Positions 44,619-53,646 of a stretch of 64,000 nt of DNA are shown here, in pieces. The number at the start of each line of letters is the position of its first letter. Position 1 is the stretch's first letter. Location of the stretch: the NCBI RefSeq assembly GCF_009828115.1, contig NZ_WTYL01000001.1:496001-560000 (forward strand), given 5' to 3'. The position numbers and the translations under genes are program-made. A model generated the notes under the pieces. It made no database searches and was not told the origin of the DNA. It worked only from the letters and a program-made list of their open reading frames with translations. The DNA is from Allopontixanthobacter sediminis (GTDB taxonomy: Bacteria; Pseudomonadota; Alphaproteobacteria; Sphingomonadales; Sphingomonadaceae).

Positions 44619-45392
44619 TTAGAAGCTGTCCTTTGCCGCCCTGAGTGCGGCAAAGGTGCCCACTGGGCCATCACCACCCCATCGTGCCTTCATGGCTTCG
44701 ATATCCGCCCTAAGAAAGGGGTTGGTGGCCAGTTCGCGCGATAGTGGCATCGGCACGGTCCATTCGCTCCGGCTGCGCTTGTCGGCAATTTCCGCCGCAT
44801 ATTCGGCCAGCGCATCGTTGTCCGGATCGGCGTGGACCGCAAACTTTGCATTGGCTGCGGTGTATTCATGCGCGCAGTAGAGCATCGTCTCAGGTGGCAG
44901 GGCACGAATCCGCTCGAGGCTGGCCCAGAATTGCTCCGGTGTCCCTTCGAACATCCGACCGCAGCCTAGCGCGAACACCGCATCGCCAACCATCGCTATG
45001 CCCGCTTCAGGCAGGTGATAGGCGATATGTCCAAGCGTGTGCCCGCCGACATCAATGATCTGCGCTGTATAACCGCCGAGGGACACCGTGTCGCCGTGCG
45101 CCACCTCGTGGTCGATGCCCGCGATTCGCGCTGCTTCTGCCGCCGGTGCCGTGATGGTGCAGTTGCCGCCTGCTTCCTGGCAGGCTGCCTTTATGGCGAG
45201 ATTGCCGCCCGCATGATCGGGGTGCCAGTGGGTGTTCCAGATCTGCGTGATAGTCCAGCCTTTGGACTTGGCTTGCCGCAAATATTCCGCGGCGTCGGGT
45301 GTATCGACGCACACTGTCTCGCCGCTGGATGGATCGTGCAGGAGGAAGCCGTAATTATCGGACAGGCAGGGAAACTGGTGGATCTGGATCAT
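44619..45392 (-). CDS. gloB: hydroxyacylglutathione hydrolase (glyoxalase II)
   Basis: 257 residues. The metallo-beta-lactamase metal motif THWHPDH is at residues 54-60, with further ligands in GGHTLGHIAYH, MVGDAVFALGCGR and LYCAHEYTAANAKFA. It hydrolyses S-D-lactoylglutathione to D-lactate and glutathione in the methylglyoxal pathway. Length is normal. It lies downstream of the rpsA terminator and is convergent with atpF. Confidence 0.95.
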   Translation of the reverse strand: MIQIHQFPCLSDNYGFLLHDPSSGETVCVDTPDAAEYLRQAKSKGWTITQIWNTHWHPDHAGGNLAIKAACQEAGGNCTITAPAAEAARIAGIDHEVAHGDTVSLGGYTAQIIDVGGHTLGHIAYHLPEAGIAMVGDAVFALGCGRMFEGTPEQFWASLERIRALPPETMLYCAHEYTAANAKFAVHADPDNDALAEYAAEIADKRSRSEWTVPMPLSRELATNPFLRADIEAMKARWGGDGPVGTFAALRAAKDSF

Positions 45393-45423
45393 CGCCGCAG
45401 GATAGCGTTGATCCCGATCATAG

Positions 45424-45459
45424 GAAAGGCCCGCCTGCTCGAATGAGCGGGCGGGCCTT
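45424..45459 (-). terminator. terminator hairpin downstream of rpsA
   Basis: A long G+C-rich inverted repeat (AGGCCCGCC-TGCTC and GAGCG-GGCGGGCCT around GAAT) between the rpsA stop and the gloB start. On the minus strand it is followed by TTTCC, a short U-tract. Confidence 0.65.
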
Positions 45460-45497
45460 GCCGGTTGTTGTTTATAAGACCTTGAAGGCGGTGGCGA

Positions 45498-47207
45498 TTA
45501 CTCGCTCTTGCCTTTCAAGGCTTCGCCGAGAATGTCGCCCAGCGATGCGCCCGATGCGGACGAACCGTACTGTTCGACAGCCTGCTTCTCTTCAGAGACC
45601 TGACGGGCCTTGATCGAGAAGTTCGGCTTCTTGGACCGGTCGAAACCGATGACCATGACGTCGACCTTCTGGCCAGCCTGGAAACGGTCGGGACGCTGCT
45701 CGTCGCGGTCACGGCCGAGATCCGAACGCTTGATGAAGCCGGTTGCGCCGTCTTCGCCAACCTGCACTTCGAGGCCGCCATCGCGAACTTCGAGTACGGT
45801 CACGGTGACTACGTCGTTACGCTTCAGCGAGCTTCCGCCAGCCGCGCCTTCTGCCGAAGGTGCGCCCTTTTCGAGCTGCTTCATGCCGAGCGAGATACGC
45901 TCCTTGTCGGTGTCGACATCGAGCACCACGGCCTGGACTTCTTCACCCTTGCGGTGAAGCGCCAGAGCGTCTTCGCCCGAAATGCCCCATGCGATGTCGG
46001 ACATGTGGACCATGCCGTCGACGTCGCCATCGAGGCCAATGAACAGGCCGAATTCGGTCGCGTTCTTGACTTCACCGGTGACGGTCGAACCAACCGGATG
46101 CTTGTCGGCGAATTCTTCCCACGGGTTGCCCTGTGCCTGCTTGAGGCCAAGCGAAATACGGCGCTTGTCGGAATCGACTTCCAGCACCATCACGTCGACT
46201 TCCTGCGAGGTCGAGACGATCTTGCCGGGGTGGACGTTCTTCTTGGTCCAGCTCATTTCGGAAACGTGGACCAGGCCTTCGATGCCGGGTTCCAGTTCCA
46301 CGAACGCACCGTATTCGGTGATGTTGGTGACGGTGCCCTTGAGCTTCATGTCGACCGGATATTTCGCGGCGACGCCGTCCCACGGATCGCTTTCAAGCTG
46401 CTTCATGCCCAGGCTGATGCGCTGGGTTTCGCTGTTGATGCGAACGATCTGCACCGTCACGGTCTGGCCGATTTCGATGACTTCGCTCGGGTGGTTGACG
46501 CGCTTGTAGCTCATGTCGGTGACATGCAGCAGGCCGTCGATTCCGCCGAGATCGACGAATGCGCCGTAATCGGTGATGTTCTTGACCACACCGTCGATGA
46601 CCTGGCCTTCAACCAGTTCGCCGATCAGTTCGCTGCGCTGTTCTGCACGGGTTTCTTCGAGAACGGCACGGCGCGAAACGACGATGTTGCCGCGGCGGCG
46701 ATCCATCTTGAGGATCTGGAACGGCTGCGGGATTTCCATCAGCGGAGTGACATCGCGCACGGGGCGGATATCGACCTGGCTGCCGGGAAGGAAGGCAACG
46801 GCGCCGTCGAGGTCGACGGTGAAGCCGCCCTTGACCCGGCCGAATATGCGGCCTTCGACGCGGACGCCTTCGCCAAATTCGCTTTCCAGCTTGTCCCATG
46901 CGGCTTCGCGGCGGGCGCGGTCGCGGCTGAGCATTGCTTCGCCGTCGGAATTTTCGACGCGGTCGACATAAACTTCGACTTCATCGCCGACGCTGAGGCC
47001 GTGGCCTTCTTCGCCGCGGTTGAATTCCTTGAGGTCGATACGGCCTTCGCTCTTGAGGCCTACGTCGATCACGGCGAAACCGCCTTCGATCGAGGTTACG
47101 GTGCCTTTTACGACGCGGCCTTCAAAGCCGCCATCATCGGCGCCGCCGAATTGTTCGTTAAGAAGCGCTTCGAAATCGTCGCGCGTTGGGTTGGCTGTTG
47201 ATGCCAT
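45498..47207 (-). CDS. rpsA: 30S ribosomal protein S1
   Basis: 569 residues with six S1 domains; repeated motifs are GFTVDLDGAVAFLPGSQ, DYGAFVDLGGIDGLLHVTDMSY, EYGAFVELEPGIEGLVHVSEMSW and FGLFIGLDGDVDGMVHMSD. S1 binds mRNA at the 30S platform and helps translation initiation on structured or weakly Shine-Dalgarno-dependent messages. Length is close to the E. coli protein (557). The 250-bp gap before cmk contains no ORF that I trust. Confidence 0.97.
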   Translation of the reverse strand: MASTANPTRDDFEALLNEQFGGADDGGFEGRVVKGTVTSIEGGFAVIDVGLKSEGRIDLKEFNRGEEGHGLSVGDEVEVYVDRVENSDGEAMLSRDRARREAAWDKLESEFGEGVRVEGRIFGRVKGGFTVDLDGAVAFLPGSQVDIRPVRDVTPLMEIPQPFQILKMDRRRGNIVVSRRAVLEETRAEQRSELIGELVEGQVIDGVVKNITDYGAFVDLGGIDGLLHVTDMSYKRVNHPSEVIEIGQTVTVQIVRINSETQRISLGMKQLESDPWDGVAAKYPVDMKLKGTVTNITEYGAFVELEPGIEGLVHVSEMSWTKKNVHPGKIVSTSQEVDVMVLEVDSDKRRISLGLKQAQGNPWEEFADKHPVGSTVTGEVKNATEFGLFIGLDGDVDGMVHMSDIAWGISGEDALALHRKGEEVQAVVLDVDTDKERISLGMKQLEKGAPSAEGAAGGSSLKRNDVVTVTVLEVRDGGLEVQVGEDGATGFIKRSDLGRDRDEQRPDRFQAGQKVDVMVIGFDRSKKPNFSIKARQVSEEKQAVEQYGSSASGASLGDILGEALKGKSE

Positions 47208-47458
47208 GGGTTAGAGGTTCCTACACTATTTTTTCCGGCCGCCAGGTTGGTTCCCGGGGTCTTGTGGCCGAACTCCCCACCGGGCCGAATGCCGCGATGA
47301 AGGTCCATTGGATCTGATCGCGGTCAAAGGCGTGAAAACCGGTATCGGAGCGCGGAGCGCCCTTGGATAATACCGGCAATGCTAGAAAGCTTGCCTTCGA
47401 CCGGAAACAAGTCCGCCGAACGGACGCGCGCTTAAGCGAAATACGCCGTAATGGCAAG

Positions 47459-48127
47459 CTAATTGGGCTGGGGCGTATCCGGATCGCGGGGAGACGAAGC
47501 GTTTGCCGCCGCCAGCACTTCCTCCACTACGGCGATAACTGCGGCGATTGCTTCGTCCCGGCCAAGCGCGGACGTGTCGATCAGATAGGCGTTCGGGGCC
47601 GGTATCAGGGGGGCTGCGGCGCGCGAGCTGTCGCGCTCGTCGCGGCGGCGCAGGTTGGCGGCGATATCTTCCAAGGTGGCGCTGCCCCCCCGGTCCTGCA
47701 TTTCCCGAAACCGCCGTTCGGCCCGCGCTGCGACCGAAGCGGTCACGAACAGCTTCACCTCGGCCTCTGGCGCGATGACAGTGCCGATATCGCGCCCGTC
47801 CAGCACCGCGCCGCCCGGCTGCGTGGCAAAGCTGCGCTGGCGTTCGTACAGTGCCTGCCGGACGTCCGGATGGATGGAGACGCGGCTGGCGAGGCCCCCA
47901 ATGTGTTCGGACCGCAATTCCGGATCGGAGAGCAGGGCATCGGGGAAATCGCATCCGGCCAGCGCATCCGCCGCATTGTCAGGGTCGCCGCCGATCAGCG
48001 AAACCTGTCGGCCAACCGCGCGGTACAGCAATCCGGTATCGAGATGCGGCAAGCCATAATGCGCTGCTAGCGCCTTGGCGATGGTCCCCTTGCCGGATGC
48101 TGTCGGGCCGTCCACCGCAATGATCAT
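47459..48127 (-). CDS. cmk: cytidylate kinase
   Basis: 222 residues from the ATG at 48127 (MIIAVDGPTASGKGT, the P-loop). The DGRDIGTVIAPEAEVK segment and the LID region RRDERDSSRAAAPL are typical. It phosphorylates CMP and dCMP. Its start overlaps the preceding small membrane protein by four bases, and the aroA-orf-cmk-rpsA order is common in proteobacteria (aroA-cmk-rpsA). Confidence 0.95.
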   Translation of the reverse strand: MIIAVDGPTASGKGTIAKALAAHYGLPHLDTGLLYRAVGRQVSLIGGDPDNAADALAGCDFPDALLSDPELRSEHIGGLASRVSIHPDVRQALYERQRSFATQPGGAVLDGRDIGTVIAPEAEVKLFVTASVAARAERRFREMQDRGGSATLEDIAANLRRRDERDSSRAAAPLIPAPNAYLIDTSALGRDEAIAAVIAVVEEVLAAANASSPRDPDTPQPN

Positions 48128-48411
48128 GCAGCACCGTTTCCTTGGCCGGGTGCCTTCCTGCGTGCGAGGAATGCCCGCCCTAGCCCGAACAGGGCGATCC
48201 CCATCCAAACGATTTCCAGCACCATCGTCGGTAGGTTGAAATTGACCGTCAGGGAGATCGTGAGCAGCGCCGCTCCGATGAAGTTCGCGAGGTTGAACAG
48301 CACCATGTTCATGTCTTTCACGACATTGCTGTAGGCATAGGCGGCGACGATGCAGAAACTACCTGCAAAGCCGATCAGGTCGGCAGCAAAGGGAGTGAGG
48401 TAATCGGTCAT
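48124..48411 (-). CDS. small membrane protein (CBU_0592-like)
   Basis: 95 residues with three hydrophobic segments (ADLIGFAGSFCIVAAYAYSNV, VLFNLANFIGAALLTISLTVNF, TMVLEIVWMGIALFGLGRAFLA). It resembles the CBU_0592 family of small membrane proteins by its size and layout; function unknown. It lies between aroA and cmk with four-base overlaps on both sides, so it is translated as part of this operon. Confidence 0.7.
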   Translation of the reverse strand: MTDYLTPFAADLIGFAGSFCIVAAYAYSNVVKDMNMVLFNLANFIGAALLTISLTVNFNLPTMVLEIVWMGIALFGLGRAFLARRKAPGQGNGAA

Positions 48412-49754
48412 GAAGCCCTTTCGGAGAGCATTGTTTCAAACGTCGGGAAGCTGGTCGCGATCGGCCGCGTGTCATCCACTTCAACCCCGTCTCTGGAGAC
48501 GAGGCCGGCAATCGCCATGCTCATGGCAATACGGTGGTCGAGATGGGTGGTAATCGGACCGCCGCCGGCCAGCAGTTCGCCGCCCGTGCCATCGATCAGC
48601 AAGCCGTCTTCGGTTTCGGTGACCCTCGCACCAATGGCTTGGAGCGCCGTTGCCATTGCGGTCAGGCGGTCGCTTTCCTTGACCCGCAATTCCTCGAGGC
48701 CGCTGGTAGTAGTCCGGCCGCTTGCCACCGATGCAGCTACGAACAGCACGGGAAATTCGTCGATCATGCTGGGGGCGAGGGCGGGGTCCACCTCGATCCC
48801 GGTCAGCGCTGAATGTCGCACCCGCAGGTCGGCAACCGGTTCGCCGCCGACCTCGCGCTGGTTCAGCGGCTCGATATTGCCGCCCATCGCGCGCAGCACG
48901 GTAACAATGCCGGCGCGGGTCGGATTGAGGCCGACATTCTCGATGATCAGGTCGCTGCCCGGTACGGTCAACGCGGCGACAATAAAAAACGCGGCTGAGG
49001 AAGGATCGCCCGGGACTTCGATGTCCCGTGCAGTCAATTCCGCTTCGCCGCGGATGCGGATGGTTCGTACGCCGTCCGCTTCCTCCACCGAGAGATCGGC
49101 GCCGAAGCCCTTCAGCATCCGTTCCGAATGGTCGCGGGTCGGCACAGGCTCGATGACCGTAGTGATGCCGGGCGTGTTCAGGCCCGCGAGCAGTACCGCG
49201 CTCTTGACCTGCGCGCTAGCAACCGGAAGGCGGTAGGTAATCGGGACCGCGGGAAGGGAGCCGCGGACCATCAGGGGCAGGGTGCCGCCGCCGATCTCGG
49301 GACGACTGGCGGTGATCTCTGCGCCCATTTCTGAGAGGGGTTCGATGACCCGGCCCATCGGGCGGCCGGACAGGCTGGCGTCCCCGATGAAGGTGGCGGT
49401 AATCCCGTGGCTGGCGATCAACCCCATCAGCAGCCGTGTGGACGTGCCACTGTTCCCCATGTCGAGCGCCTGCACCGGCTGCAGGAGCCCGCCGACGCCG
49501 ACGCCGCGGACGCTCCACACTCCGTCTTCCGATCGCTCGATGATCGCGCCCATCGCCCGCATTGCGGCGGCGGTGGCCAGGACGTCTTCGCCTTCGAGCA
49601 GCCCGCGAATGGTGGTTTTGCCCACGGCGAGCGCACCCAGCATCAGCGTGCGATGGCTGATCGACTTGTCACCCGGCACGCGGATCGTGCCGCGCAGCGG
49701 GCCCGCGCCAGCGAATTTGCGGGGTGTCGGCCAGGATGTGGGGGTTTCAGACAA
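48408..49754 (-). CDS. aroA: 3-phosphoshikimate 1-carboxyvinyltransferase (EPSP synthase)
   Basis: 448 residues. Signatures are GDKSISHRTLMLGALAVGKT near residue 28 and LRVKESDRLTAMATALQAIGA near 350, with the PEP-binding NSGTSTRLLMG region. It is a cytoplasmic enzyme of the shikimate pathway that joins PEP to shikimate 3-phosphate. The AANG/GDKS-type start suggests a class I or II enzyme, but I have not resolved which. It heads the aroA-orf-cmk operon. Confidence 0.96.
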   Translation of the reverse strand: MSETPTSWPTPRKFAGAGPLRGTIRVPGDKSISHRTLMLGALAVGKTTIRGLLEGEDVLATAAAMRAMGAIIERSEDGVWSVRGVGVGGLLQPVQALDMGNSGTSTRLLMGLIASHGITATFIGDASLSGRPMGRVIEPLSEMGAEITASRPEIGGGTLPLMVRGSLPAVPITYRLPVASAQVKSAVLLAGLNTPGITTVIEPVPTRDHSERMLKGFGADLSVEEADGVRTIRIRGEAELTARDIEVPGDPSSAAFFIVAALTVPGSDLIIENVGLNPTRAGIVTVLRAMGGNIEPLNQREVGGEPVADLRVRHSALTGIEVDPALAPSMIDEFPVLFVAASVASGRTTTSGLEELRVKESDRLTAMATALQAIGARVTETEDGLLIDGTGGELLAGGGPITTHLDHRIAMSMAIAGLVSRDGVEVDDTRPIATSFPTFETMLSERAS

Positions 49755-49938
49755 GCGATGTCAGTCCTATATGGATGCGGGTACCGGGCGCGGCGGCTTT
49801 TGACAGTGCCATCACCCTATGGCAAGGCGCGCCCGCTCTTGATTCTGCGTCGATGCTCATGCACGGGCGGTTTCCATCAAGCTTTTTGAAGAATTTTTCT
49901 CCCCGGTCCCTCGGTCGGGCGACAGTTAAGGAAATACA

Positions 49939-50268
49939 ATGGTCAAGCCAGAATGGGGCACCAAGCGTTCTTGCCCGAAATGCGGCACCCGCTTCTACGA
50001 TCTCGGCAAGGAAGAGCCAGCCACCTGCATCGAATGCGGTGAAGAATGGTATCCGGAACCGGTCCTGAAGTCGAAGCAGCCGATTCCGTTTGAGGACGAA
50101 AAGAAGAAGGACAAGGAAGCGGATAGCGACCTTGCCGATGATGATGATGAAGATCTGGAAGACATCGACGACGGCGAAGATTCGCCGGATAACGATGTCG
50201 ATCTCGGCGGCGACGACGACCTTGGCGTAAGCAAGGGCAAGGGCGACGACGAAGGTCCGGAAATTTAA
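49939..50268 (+). CDS. FYDLN-acid protein (TIGR02300)
   Basis: 109 residues. The N-terminal zinc ribbon has C12, C15, C30 and C33 (SCPKCGTRFYDL, ATCIECGEEW). The rest is almost entirely Asp/Glu/Lys-rich (ADDDDEDLEDIDDGED). The family is confined to alphaproteobacteria and its function is unknown; the acidic tail suggests binding to a basic partner such as a ribosomal protein. AAGGA precedes the ATG. It is divergent from aroA and followed by tRNA-Ala. Confidence 0.85.
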   Translation: MVKPEWGTKRSCPKCGTRFYDLGKEEPATCIECGEEWYPEPVLKSKQPIPFEDEKKKDKEADSDLADDDDEDLEDIDDGEDSPDNDVDLGGDDDLGVSKGKGDDEGPEI

Positions 50269-50368
50269 GACCGGCTAGCCAAATCGGTTCTTGCAAAATC
50301 GGGGGGCAATCCATAAAGGGCTGCCTCCCGGCCAATTTGGCAGGGAAAATTGGTACGATATTGGTTAC

Positions 50369-50444
50369 GGGGCCTTAGCTCAGCTGGGAGAGCGCCTGCA
50401 TGGCATGCAGGAGGTCAGCGGTTCGATCCCGCTAGGCTCCACCA
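50369..50444 (+). tRNA. tRNA-Ala (anticodon GGC)
   Basis: Complete cloverleaf with encoded CCA: acceptor GGGGCCT/AGGCTCC including the G3:U70 identity pair, D arm GCTCAGCTGGGAGAGC, anticodon stem CCTGC/GCAGG with loop ATGGCAT (anticodon GGC), and T arm GCGGTTCGATCCCGC. Confidence 0.95.
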
Positions 50445-50454
50445 TTTCACCGTC

Positions 50455-50573
50455 TTTTGTTCCGGGACGGGCTGCAAATCGCGCTTTGCTGCGCTTCCGG
50501 TGCTCACGGGCTTAATGCCCGCTCCGCTCCGGTTCCCGCAAAGCACGATTTTCGCTTCCGACCTGAAACAAAA
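50455..50573. repeat. 119-bp imperfect inverted repeat after tRNA-Ala
   Basis: Outer arms TTTTGTT (50455-50461) and AACAAAA (50567-50573), a middle pair AAATCGCGCTTTGC (50476-50489) and GCAAAGCACGATTT (50538-50551) matching at 13 of 14 positions, and an inner CGGGC/GCCCG hairpin around TTAAT (50507-50521). It begins 10 bp after the CCA end. It resembles a REP/MITE-like hairpin element; it contains no ORF. It could also act as a processing or terminator structure. Confidence 0.5.
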
Positions 50574-50698
50574 TCCGGCAAAATGGCCGAGAATTGAAAA
50601 AGCCGGTCCCTACGGACCGCACGCTGGCCAACGAGGTTTCGTTCGCCGGCGTTTTTGGCATTTAGCGCTGCACGGGCTGCGGCGGAGGAGTGAGGACT

Positions 50699-52156
50699 AT
50701 GTTTGACAGTCTATCCGACCGCCTTGGCGGAGTGTTCGACAAGCTGCGCGGGCGCGGCGCGCTGTCGGAACAGGATGTCCGCGATGCGATGCGCGAAGTG
50801 CGTGTGGCGCTGCTGGAGGCCGACGTCGCGCTGCCGGTGGTCCGCCGCTTTGTCGACCGAGTAACCGAGAAGGCGATCGGCGCCGAAGTCCTGAAATCGG
50901 TCACCCCCGGCCAGCAGGTCGTCAAGATCGTCAACGACGAATTGATCGAAACGCTTGGCGGGGAAGTGCACGAGGGCCTTAACCTCGAGGCGAAGCCGCC
51001 GGTGGTGATCATGATGGTCGGCCTGCAGGGATCGGGCAAGACCACCACAACTGCCAAGCTCGCGAAATACATCCGTGAAAAGCACGGCAAGAAGGCGTTG
51101 ATGGCGTCGCTCGACGTCAATCGCCCCGCCGCGCAGGAACAACTGGCGGTGCTCGGCACGCAGATCGACGTTGCGACGCTGCCGATTGTGGCGGGCCAGC
51201 AGCCGGTCGACATCGCGCGGCGGGCGCTCGAATCGGCGCGGCTCCAGAATTCCGACGTGCTGCTGCTCGACACCGCGGGCCGCCTGCATGTCGATGAAGC
51301 ACTGATGGCCGAAATGAAGGCCGTGGCCGGTATTGCGACGCCCACCGAAGTGCTGCTGGTGGTCGATGCGCTGACCGGGCAGGACGCGGTAAACGTCGCG
51401 CAGAATTTCTCGAGCGAAGTCAGCCTGACCGGTGTCATCCTCACCCGGATGGACGGCGATGCACGCGGCGGCGCGGCGCTGTCCATGCGCCATGTCACCG
51501 GCAAGCCGATCAAGTTTGCCGGTACGGGTGAGAAGCTCGACGCGCTCGAGCCGTTCCAGCCCAGCCGGATTGCCAACCGTATCCTGGGCATGGGCGACGT
51601 CGTCAGCCTGGTGGAACGCGCTGCGGCCTCCATCAAGGCCGAAGACGCCGAGGAGCAGGCGCGGCGCATGTCGAAAGGCCTGTTCGACCTGAACGATTTG
51701 CGCACGCAATTGCGCCAGATGCAGTCGATGGGCGGTCTCGGCATGCTCGCCGGGATGATGCCCGGCATGAAGAAGGCCAAGGCCGCGATGGCGCAGAGCG
51801 GCATGGACGACAAGGTGCTGGTCCATATGGATGCAGTGATCGGGTCGATGACGCCGAAGGAACGCGCCAACCCCGCCTTGCTGAATGCCAAGCGCAAGAA
51901 GCGCGTTGCGGCGGGCGCCGGGATGCAGGTGCAGGACGTCAATCGCCTGCTGAAGATGCATCAGGAAATGTCCAAGGCGATGAAGCAGATCAAGAAGATG
52001 GGCGGGCTCAAGGGCCTCGGCGCCATGTTCGGTAAGGGCGGTATGGGTGCGGCTATGCCCGGGCTTGGCGGTCCGGGCGGCGGCGGCATGGGTGGCCCCG
52101 GCGGCGGCATGGGTGACCTTCCGCCTGATCTTCAGAAATTACTTAACAAGAAATAA
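50699..52156 (+). CDS. ffh: signal recognition particle protein Ffh
   Basis: 485 residues from the ATG at 50699 (GGAGGAG upstream). NG domain: G1 GLQGSGKTTTTAKLAKY at 108-124, G3 LLDTAGRLHVD, G4-like TRMDGDARGGAALS. The Met-rich M domain (MQSMGGLGMLAGMMPGMKKAKAAM) binds 4.5S RNA and signal sequences. The end is Gly/Met-rich (GGPGGGGMGGPGGGMGDLP) before a basic tail. It leads a translation/tRNA gene set (rpsP, rimM, trmD, rplS). Confidence 0.97.
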   Translation: MFDSLSDRLGGVFDKLRGRGALSEQDVRDAMREVRVALLEADVALPVVRRFVDRVTEKAIGAEVLKSVTPGQQVVKIVNDELIETLGGEVHEGLNLEAKPPVVIMMVGLQGSGKTTTTAKLAKYIREKHGKKALMASLDVNRPAAQEQLAVLGTQIDVATLPIVAGQQPVDIARRALESARLQNSDVLLLDTAGRLHVDEALMAEMKAVAGIATPTEVLLVVDALTGQDAVNVAQNFSSEVSLTGVILTRMDGDARGGAALSMRHVTGKPIKFAGTGEKLDALEPFQPSRIANRILGMGDVVSLVERAAASIKAEDAEEQARRMSKGLFDLNDLRTQLRQMQSMGGLGMLAGMMPGMKKAKAAMAQSGMDDKVLVHMDAVIGSMTPKERANPALLNAKRKKRVAAGAGMQVQDVNRLLKMHQEMSKAMKQIKKMGGLKGLGAMFGKGGMGAAMPGLGGPGGGGMGGPGGGMGDLPPDLQKLLNKK

Positions 52157-52189
52157 TATCAGATACTTATACTCGAAAGGTAAAATACA

Positions 52190-52777
52190 ATGGCAATTGC
52201 ACTCCGTCTTTCCCGCGGTGGCTCCAAGAAGCGTCCTTACTACCGGATCGTGGCGGCTGACCAACGCGCGCCGCGCGACGGCAAATATCTCGAGCAGATC
52301 GGCACCTACAACCCCCTGCTCGCAAAGGACGACGAAAAGCGCGTTACGCTGAACGAGGATCGCGCGCGCTATTGGCTGAGCGTCGGCGGCCAGCCAAGCG
52401 ACCGGGTTGCCCGTTTCCTCGATGCCGCCGGTGTCCGTGAACGCGCTGCACGCGTCAACCCGAACAAGGGCAAGCCAGGCGAAAAGGCGACCGAACGCGC
52501 TGAAGAAAAGGCTGAAAAGGCTGCTGCAGCTGACGAAGCTGCGAAGACCGCTGAAGAAGAAGCAAAGGCTGCTCCTGCCGAGGAAGCTGCTGTAGAAGAA
52601 GCTCCGGCTGAAGAAGCTCCGGCTGAAGAAGCTACGCCTGAAGCGCCTGCGGAAGAAGCGGCCGCTGAAGAAGCCCCGGCCGAAGAAGTTAAGGCTGAGG
52701 AAACCCCTGCCGAAGAAACCAAGACCGAAGAAGCACCCGCTGAAGACGCTGCTTCCGAAGAAAAGACCGAGGGCTGA
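52190..52777 (+). CDS. rpsP: 30S ribosomal protein S16 with long acidic tail
   Basis: 195 residues. The first 80-90 are a normal S16 ([49 protein letters not shown]). The last about 95 residues are repeats of Ala, Glu and Pro (EEAPAEE-like), which give a strongly negative tail. Alphaproteobacterial S16 proteins commonly have extensions, but this one is long. S16 stabilises the 30S body. The gene is 34 bp after ffh and 5 bp before rimM. Confidence 0.95.
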   Translation: MAIALRLSRGGSKKRPYYRIVAADQRAPRDGKYLEQIGTYNPLLAKDDEKRVTLNEDRARYWLSVGGQPSDRVARFLDAAGVRERAARVNPNKGKPGEKATERAEEKAEKAAAADEAAKTAEEEAKAAPAEEAAVEEAPAEEAPAEEATPEAPAEEAAAEEAPAEEVKAEETPAEETKTEEAPAEDAASEEKTEG

Positions 52778-52782
52778 TCCCT

Positions 52783-53289
52783 TTGTCACAGGACAAGCCC
52801 GTCACGCTGGCAGCCATTATCGGCGCGCATGGCGTGACGGGCGAAGTCCGACTCAAGCTGTTTGGCGAAGGCTGGGCCGAATTGAAGCGCTACAAGAGCT
52901 TCAACGACGGTGCTTTCACGCTCCAGAAAATCCGCGACGACAACAAGGGCGGCGCGGTCGCCCGCTTCGCCGAATGCACCGACCGGAACACGGCGGAAAA
53001 GCTGCGCGGGACCGCGCTCACCATCACGCGCGCCGATTTCCCGGAACTGGCCGAGGGCGAGTATTATCATGCCGATTTGCTGGGCCTTCTGGCCACTTCC
53101 GAAACCGGCGAGGCGCTGGGCACCGTGGTCCAGGTACTGAATTTCGGTGCCGGGGACGTCATCGAAGTCGAACGTCCGCCTGTTGACGGCAAAAACGGTA
53201 AACGCTTCATGGTTCCGATGAACAAGGAAGCCGTGCTCGAATGGAGCACCGCGGGCATGGTGATCGACTCTGCTTTTGTGATTGATTAG
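52783..53289 (+). CDS. rimM: ribosome maturation factor RimM
   Basis: 168 residues from a TTG start at 52783, with GAGGG at a suitable distance inside the rpsP end. RimM and PRC-barrel domains are recognisable (LAAIIGAHGVTGEVRLKLFGE and EYYHADLLGLLATSETGEALGTVVQVLNFGAGDVIEVE). It aids 16S processing and assembly of the 30S head near S19. The order rpsP-rimM-trmD-rplS is conserved. Confidence 0.94.
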   Translation: MSQDKPVTLAAIIGAHGVTGEVRLKLFGEGWAELKRYKSFNDGAFTLQKIRDDNKGGAVARFAECTDRNTAEKLRGTALTITRADFPELAEGEYYHADLLGLLATSETGEALGTVVQVLNFGAGDVIEVERPPVDGKNGKRFMVPMNKEAVLEWSTAGMVIDSAFVID

Positions 53290-53298
53290 GCGCGTCGA

Positions 53299-53646
53299 AT
53301 GATGATTTTCGGCATCCTGTTCATTGCTGCGATCACGGCGCTGTTTGCGCTCGCCTTCGCCTTCATTCTTGCCTTTGCACGCCCCACGGTGCGGTGGAAA
53401 CGACGCGTGGCGATCTCTGCGTTGGGCGCAGGGTTCATTCCGACAATGCCTGCATTTTTTGTCATCGCCAGTGCGCGCAACGGTCTGGAAACGGATATGT
53501 CCGGTGAAGCGGTGATAGCGCTTTCGGCAATTTTCGTCTTAGCCCTGTTTCTTGCTGCGGTGATCGGGTTTCCCGTGGCTTACGCCTACACCCGCCGCAG
53601 CGAAGCAAGGCGCAATCCGCCCATCGATCCGGATGTGTTCGGATGA
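53299..53646 (+). CDS. hypothetical membrane protein between rimM and trmD
   Basis: 115 residues with about three hydrophobic segments ([70 protein letters not shown]). It breaks the usual rimM-trmD pair. The stop overlaps trmD by four bases, so it is translated with the operon. The function is unknown; sphingomonads often carry such a small membrane gene here. Confidence 0.7.
   Translation: MMIFGILFIAAITALFALAFAFILAFARPTVRWKRRVAISALGAGFIPTMPAFFVIASARNGLETDMSGEAVIALSAIFVLALFLAAVIGFPVAYAYTRRSEARRNPPIDPDVFG

Noticed and set aside
50574-50690. Possible SRP RNA gene just before ffh
   Set aside because: Short hairpins are present, but the conserved 4.5S tetraloop and symmetrical/asymmetrical loop sequence cannot be found.
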